Assembly (NCBI RefSeq): GCF_030704535.1
Contig: NC_081817.1
Span: forward strand, 1,503,001-1,567,000
Reading direction: 5' to 3'
Source: Vitis vinifera
Taxonomy: Eukaryota; Streptophyta; Magnoliopsida; Vitales; Vitaceae
DNA length: 64,000 nucleotides
In this document: positions 60,355 to 64,000 of the stretch, one piece after another
Numbering within the stretch: position 1 is the first letter of the stretch
How the letters are laid out: each line of letters starts with the position of its first letter
Made by a program: the position numbers and the translations under genes
The notes under the pieces: model-generated
What the model was told of the DNA's origin: nothing
Seen by the model: the letters and a program-made list of their open reading frames with translations, nothing else
Database searches by the model: none

Positions 60355-60492
60355 AGAGTGTGTTTGGTATTGTTTCTAAAAAGGGTTTTTGATTTTTCTA
60401 GCACTTGAAATTTTTAATCAAAAGAATTATTTTCAAGTGCTAGAAATGTTAAAAATACTTCCTAAAGTCATTGTTAAACAAGCTCTAATATA
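60355..60492. mobile_element. small MITE-like foldback
   Basis: The ends AGAGTGTGTTTGGTA and TTAAACAAGCTCT are roughly inverted. Inside, CTAGCACTTGAAA faces TTTCAAGTGCTAG in a clean hairpin. The length is about 138 bp, and no certain target duplication is visible. Confidence 0.5.
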
Positions 60493-62745
60493 TTTTAAAG
60501 TAGTTTTAATTGAAGTGTTTTTAGTTCAAATTCTTTCTTTAGATGCGTTTTTGGGATAACATCTATCAAGTGGACTCTCTAGAAAGCACGGCAAATGATT
60601 TTCCAATTTTTTAAAAGTATTTTCTGAATTTTTAAAATTTTTGGGTTAAGTTGATAGCTTAAATGTGATATCAAAATTACAGCTTAATCAAAGATCTCAA
60701 GTCCGGAGTTTTTTCATCCATTTATTCTCTGTATGTAGCTCTGAGGGGTCATAGGTGAGAAAGGGTGTTAGCCAGGATGGCCTATTACTGAAAATGACTC
60801 ATGTTTTAGGTTATATACCATGCAGCCTCTCAAAATTGAAGATTGCTAAGTACCTTGAATGCTTTTCCAGATATGCATAGGAATATGAATTATTAGATGA
60901 TATTTATTTTTATTTTTTTGGTTTTTTTTATTTTTATTTTTTTTATGGGTGGGGCAATCCTGGTGATGAAGTCATATTTCAATTGAATTTGAGGGTGTTC
61001 TGTGAAAATTTCTTATGCTTGCAATGAAAATGATATGATATGGAATCTTGTTACATGAATGTTTCTAACTACACACATTTATGAGCATATAATGAATTGG
61101 GTCCATTGACACTCATCAACCACTACAATAAATAAATAAATAAATAAATTTATAATGTGACTCAAATTTTGATAAATTCAAAATCAATGGATGCATGTGA
61201 GGTATCATTTTCAATGGCCTCGCAGGTAATCTTAAAAATAAAGATCATTTATGTATGATGTTGTTTAAGAAAATTTAATTAATCCAAGCATGTAAAAAAA
61301 ATAAAAATAAAAAGACAGATATTGGGAATTTTATGGTTTTGGGTATTTTTATATGAATGCAAACACACAATTTTTCCTGCCATATTTAAACTTCTACCTA
61401 ACATATTTATGAATGTATCATACCTTGATGATGCCGACATTGAAGGGTAGGTTAAATCATTTCTGGTTGGGTCCATATAAGATTGGTGGTTGGGACTGAT
61501 TTGGGGCTTATAAATGGTGTGGGACGGTTAAATCTAATACTAAAAAGTTGCTCCATCCAAAGTTTTGGATTTGAGATTTATAAGGGTTTGGAGTTATTAT
61601 TTGTTATTTAAATTAGTTTTCTTCTGCTTCCTTGGATCACTGGCCATCTGTCGGCGGTTTTGAGTTTAATACCGATATTTTAGTAATAAATTCAATAAAT
61701 TTAAGTGTAGTATTTGGTGTGTTGATCTTTTTTAAAGAATAGGTTGGACTCGACGAGTTGCATTTTTTTTTTTTCTTTTGTTATGACTAGGAAAGAAAGG
61801 TGCATAATCGTATGAATTACTTATGAATAAATTAAGAAATCATATTCAAGAACGATAGCATTTCATGATTCATCAACAAATATATTTTGATTCTCTATCA
61901 AGCGATGATGTAGCATGGTATTCTTTCTATCACCATATTTGACAAGATCAAGCGTTTACCACTTTGCTAAAAGCTTAAGTTGATAGCAGAGGCGACACTC
62001 GAGGGACTCGAACCTACAACCTCTCTCTGATACCAATTAACAAGATTAAGCGCTTATTACTTTGCAAAAAACTTAAACCGATAGTAGATGTGCAACTTTA
62101 TTTCCTTATCTCATAGTAGCACAAAGTCTTGCATCTATACATGTTGCAAGCAGCATGAGGGACTTCACAATGCACATGTGGCACACCGACAAGTTGGGTT
62201 GTCAAGTCTTGATGCCATGTGTGGGATCCACATAGTGGGGCCTACCCATGACAACAAGTCCATAGGGTGATTGCTACATCCCATAATCCTAACGATATTA
62301 ATGCAAAGGTAGTTTCAAAATTAATAGTTAGAAATTTTTTCGGTATAGAATACTCATGTCACTATGAAACATCATACTTTTCCAATAGACTCATGATTTG
62401 TTAGATAATTTTGTATAAACTTACGAGAATACTTTTTATTTAATGATATCATGTTGGAGTATATAGCATAACTTACTTTTATAGCTTCAATCATAAGCAA
62501 TGTAATTATTTTGCAAAACAAAAGGCATTTATCCATTCCCTCTAAAACGTATCAAGAACTAATTAATGTATTGATTTAAATAACAAGTAAATGATGTATT
62601 TTTCAATTAAACTTAACCAATAATCACTTTACTAAAAATGGAGTTTGTTACATTGATTGGTTGTCTTTGACTTCATAAATTGCCCTCTACATGTAAAGAT
62701 ATTGAGGATGTAATTTACTGTATTTTATTTGTAATTAGAAGGTCC

Positions 62746-63176
62746 CTAAAATGTGAAAAGATGACCCATTTTCATTGGATTTTGAATAATGATGAATTCT
62801 TGTTACATGAATGCACACACCCCTGTTCTAGGACATTATAATAATTTCTAGCTATACACATTTATGATTGTCCCTCCTTGCACCCTCGCTTTCCCATCCT
62901 CAAAGAGAAAGAGAGAGAGATTATAATAATTTCTAACTATACACATTTATGATTGTCCCTCCTTGTGCCCTCGTTGTCCCATCCTTAGAGAGAGAGAAAG
63001 GTCCCTAAAATGTGAAAAGATGACGCATTTTCATTGGATTTTGAAGAAGGATGAATTCTTGTTACATGAATGCACACGCCCCATATTGTCCTAGGACATT
63101 ATAATTTTTAACTATATACATTTATGATTATCCCTCCTTGCACCCTCGCTTTCCCATCCTCAAAGAGAGAGAGAGT
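62746..63176. repeat. local tandem repeat of about 250 bp with a partial middle copy
   Basis: The block beginning CCCTAAAATGTGAAAAGATG and ending at CCCATCCTCAAAGAGAGAG occurs at about 62746-62919 and about 63003-63176. A partial copy of its second half (ATTATAATAATTTC to GAGAGAGA) lies at about 62921-62999. A weaker relative of one part is seen near 61050-61085. Confidence 0.8.
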
Positions 63177-64000
63177 TTTTTTTTTTTTAACTATTAGATA
63201 AATTGAAAAATAAAATTTTATTCATTGAATTCATACTAATCATTTTGGTTAGCGACTCAAATATGATCAAGTTACTTCATAATGTAATCTAATTACCTCT
63301 AATACTATCATATTGTGAGCAAGGTTTTTTAACATGGAAATGCAAATAGAGTGATGTTTGTTTTTTGACTAAATAAAAAAAGTGAAAATATTTATATTTT
63401 TTTATTCAATTAAAAGTAATATGCTTATATTAACCAATATAACTAAATTGAACCTAATAATAAATTCACTTTAGTTATATTAGTTAATATTAATAGGTTA
63501 GTTTTAGCTGAATAGAAAAAACAAAATATTTTGATTTCTTCTATTCAATAAAAAAACAAACACCACCTAAGAATACAACTTGGTTAAGTTGGCCCGATTC
63601 AACCCAAATGAGATTGATGAGATCGGCTTAGGTCAAGCTTCAAATTGAGGTTCCCTGAATTCAAATTGGACTTGGGTTGCCCATAAAATCCAACCCAACC
63701 CACTGGGTTCCAACACCCTTGTTGAGAGGACCGAGAAGCCCAATTCTTGACGGCCCAGAGCACTAGCCCACCTGCCCAAACGTAAACCCCACAAAGGGAC
63801 CCTCTCTCTGTCTGAGTTAGAGCAACTTTTTGACTAGTGGGGTGTGACCCAAAATTAAAGAAAGTGGACCTCATGCCCATGCCAATACCCCTTATATCAA
63901 AACAGTAGTAGGCTCAACATCCACAGTCAAAAGTTTTGGGCCATAACACTGCCCAATTTTGTGTTAAGTACTTGAAGGGCCTCCCCCATTTTGAAGAACT

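Larger units (their letters stand above)
60216..64000. other. A/T-rich intergenic DNA, no gene recognised
   Basis: The region contains a MITE-like foldback (about 60355-60492), a pair of similar segments near 61940-62095 (both with AAGATCAAGCG or AAGATTAAGCG and CTTTGC-AAAA-CTTAA), and the tandem repeat at 62746-63176. The remainder is A/T-rich. A 93-codon minus-strand open frame at 63599-63880 has no recognisable domain and a composition like repeat-derived sequence. Confidence 0.5.

Noticed and set aside
63599-63880. 93-codon minus-strand open frame at the right end
   Set aside because: No recognisable domain, no convincing splice partner, and wording typical of dispersed repeat DNA. It could be part of a gene outside the window, but nothing supports it.
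1-64000. tRNA, rRNA or snoRNA genes
   Set aside because: None seen by eye. The TGGTAT-AGAGC motifs belong to retroelement primer sites, not tRNA genes. A tRNAscan or Infernal run would be decisive.

Overview
This is nuclear DNA from a dicot plant. The genes have GT-AG introns and plant-specific families (CYP79, CHIL, ATL RING-H2, group I bZIP, nsLTP), and the intergenic DNA is very A/T-rich and full of LTR-retroelement, pararetrovirus and DNA-transposon remains. The style suggests a woody dicot such as grapevine, but I cannot prove the species from the sequence alone.

Left half (1-38,350): a tandemly duplicated CYP79 array, all on the minus strand. Three full-length two-exon CYP79 genes (A 8113-9904, B 15175-16966, C 30088-31879) each encode 563 residues and look intact. 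They convert an amino acid to its aldoxime in the family as known; the substrate here is unknown. Between them lie CYP79 scraps: two fused exon 1 pieces (about 10.61-11.52 kb), a promoter/anchor scrap (about 19.75-19.90 kb) and an exon 2 fragment (21,413-21,926) split from its other end by a Ty1/copia element. Units A and C share that copia insertion and a 71-bp tandem duplication that B lacks. B and C share a long right flank that A has lost or rearranged. Each unit also carries an A/T-rich segment with endogenous pararetrovirus (caulimovirid) reverse-transcriptase fossils.

The most striking structure is at 35,260-37,476. It is a 2.2-kb foldback element with long terminal inverted repeats and a perfect 10-bp target duplication, as in Mutator-like elements. 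Inside is an array of about eleven near-perfect 29-31-bp G/C-containing palindromes separated by spacers made almost only of A and T.

Right half (39,000-60,200): ordinary single genes. In order they are a four-exon P450 of the CYP85 clan (minus), CHIL (plus, with its start codon apparently split by the first intron), an ATL-type RING-H2 ubiquitin ligase (minus, single exon), a bZIP18-like group I bZIP factor (plus, four exons, with a truncated LINE in its second intron), and an nsLTP-like secreted protein (minus, two exons). The last 3.8 kb (60.2-64 kb) is A/T-rich intergenic DNA with a local tandem repeat and a MITE-like foldback.

I see no evidence that the genes form one pathway. The CYP79 array looks like a recent local expansion next to unrelated neighbours.
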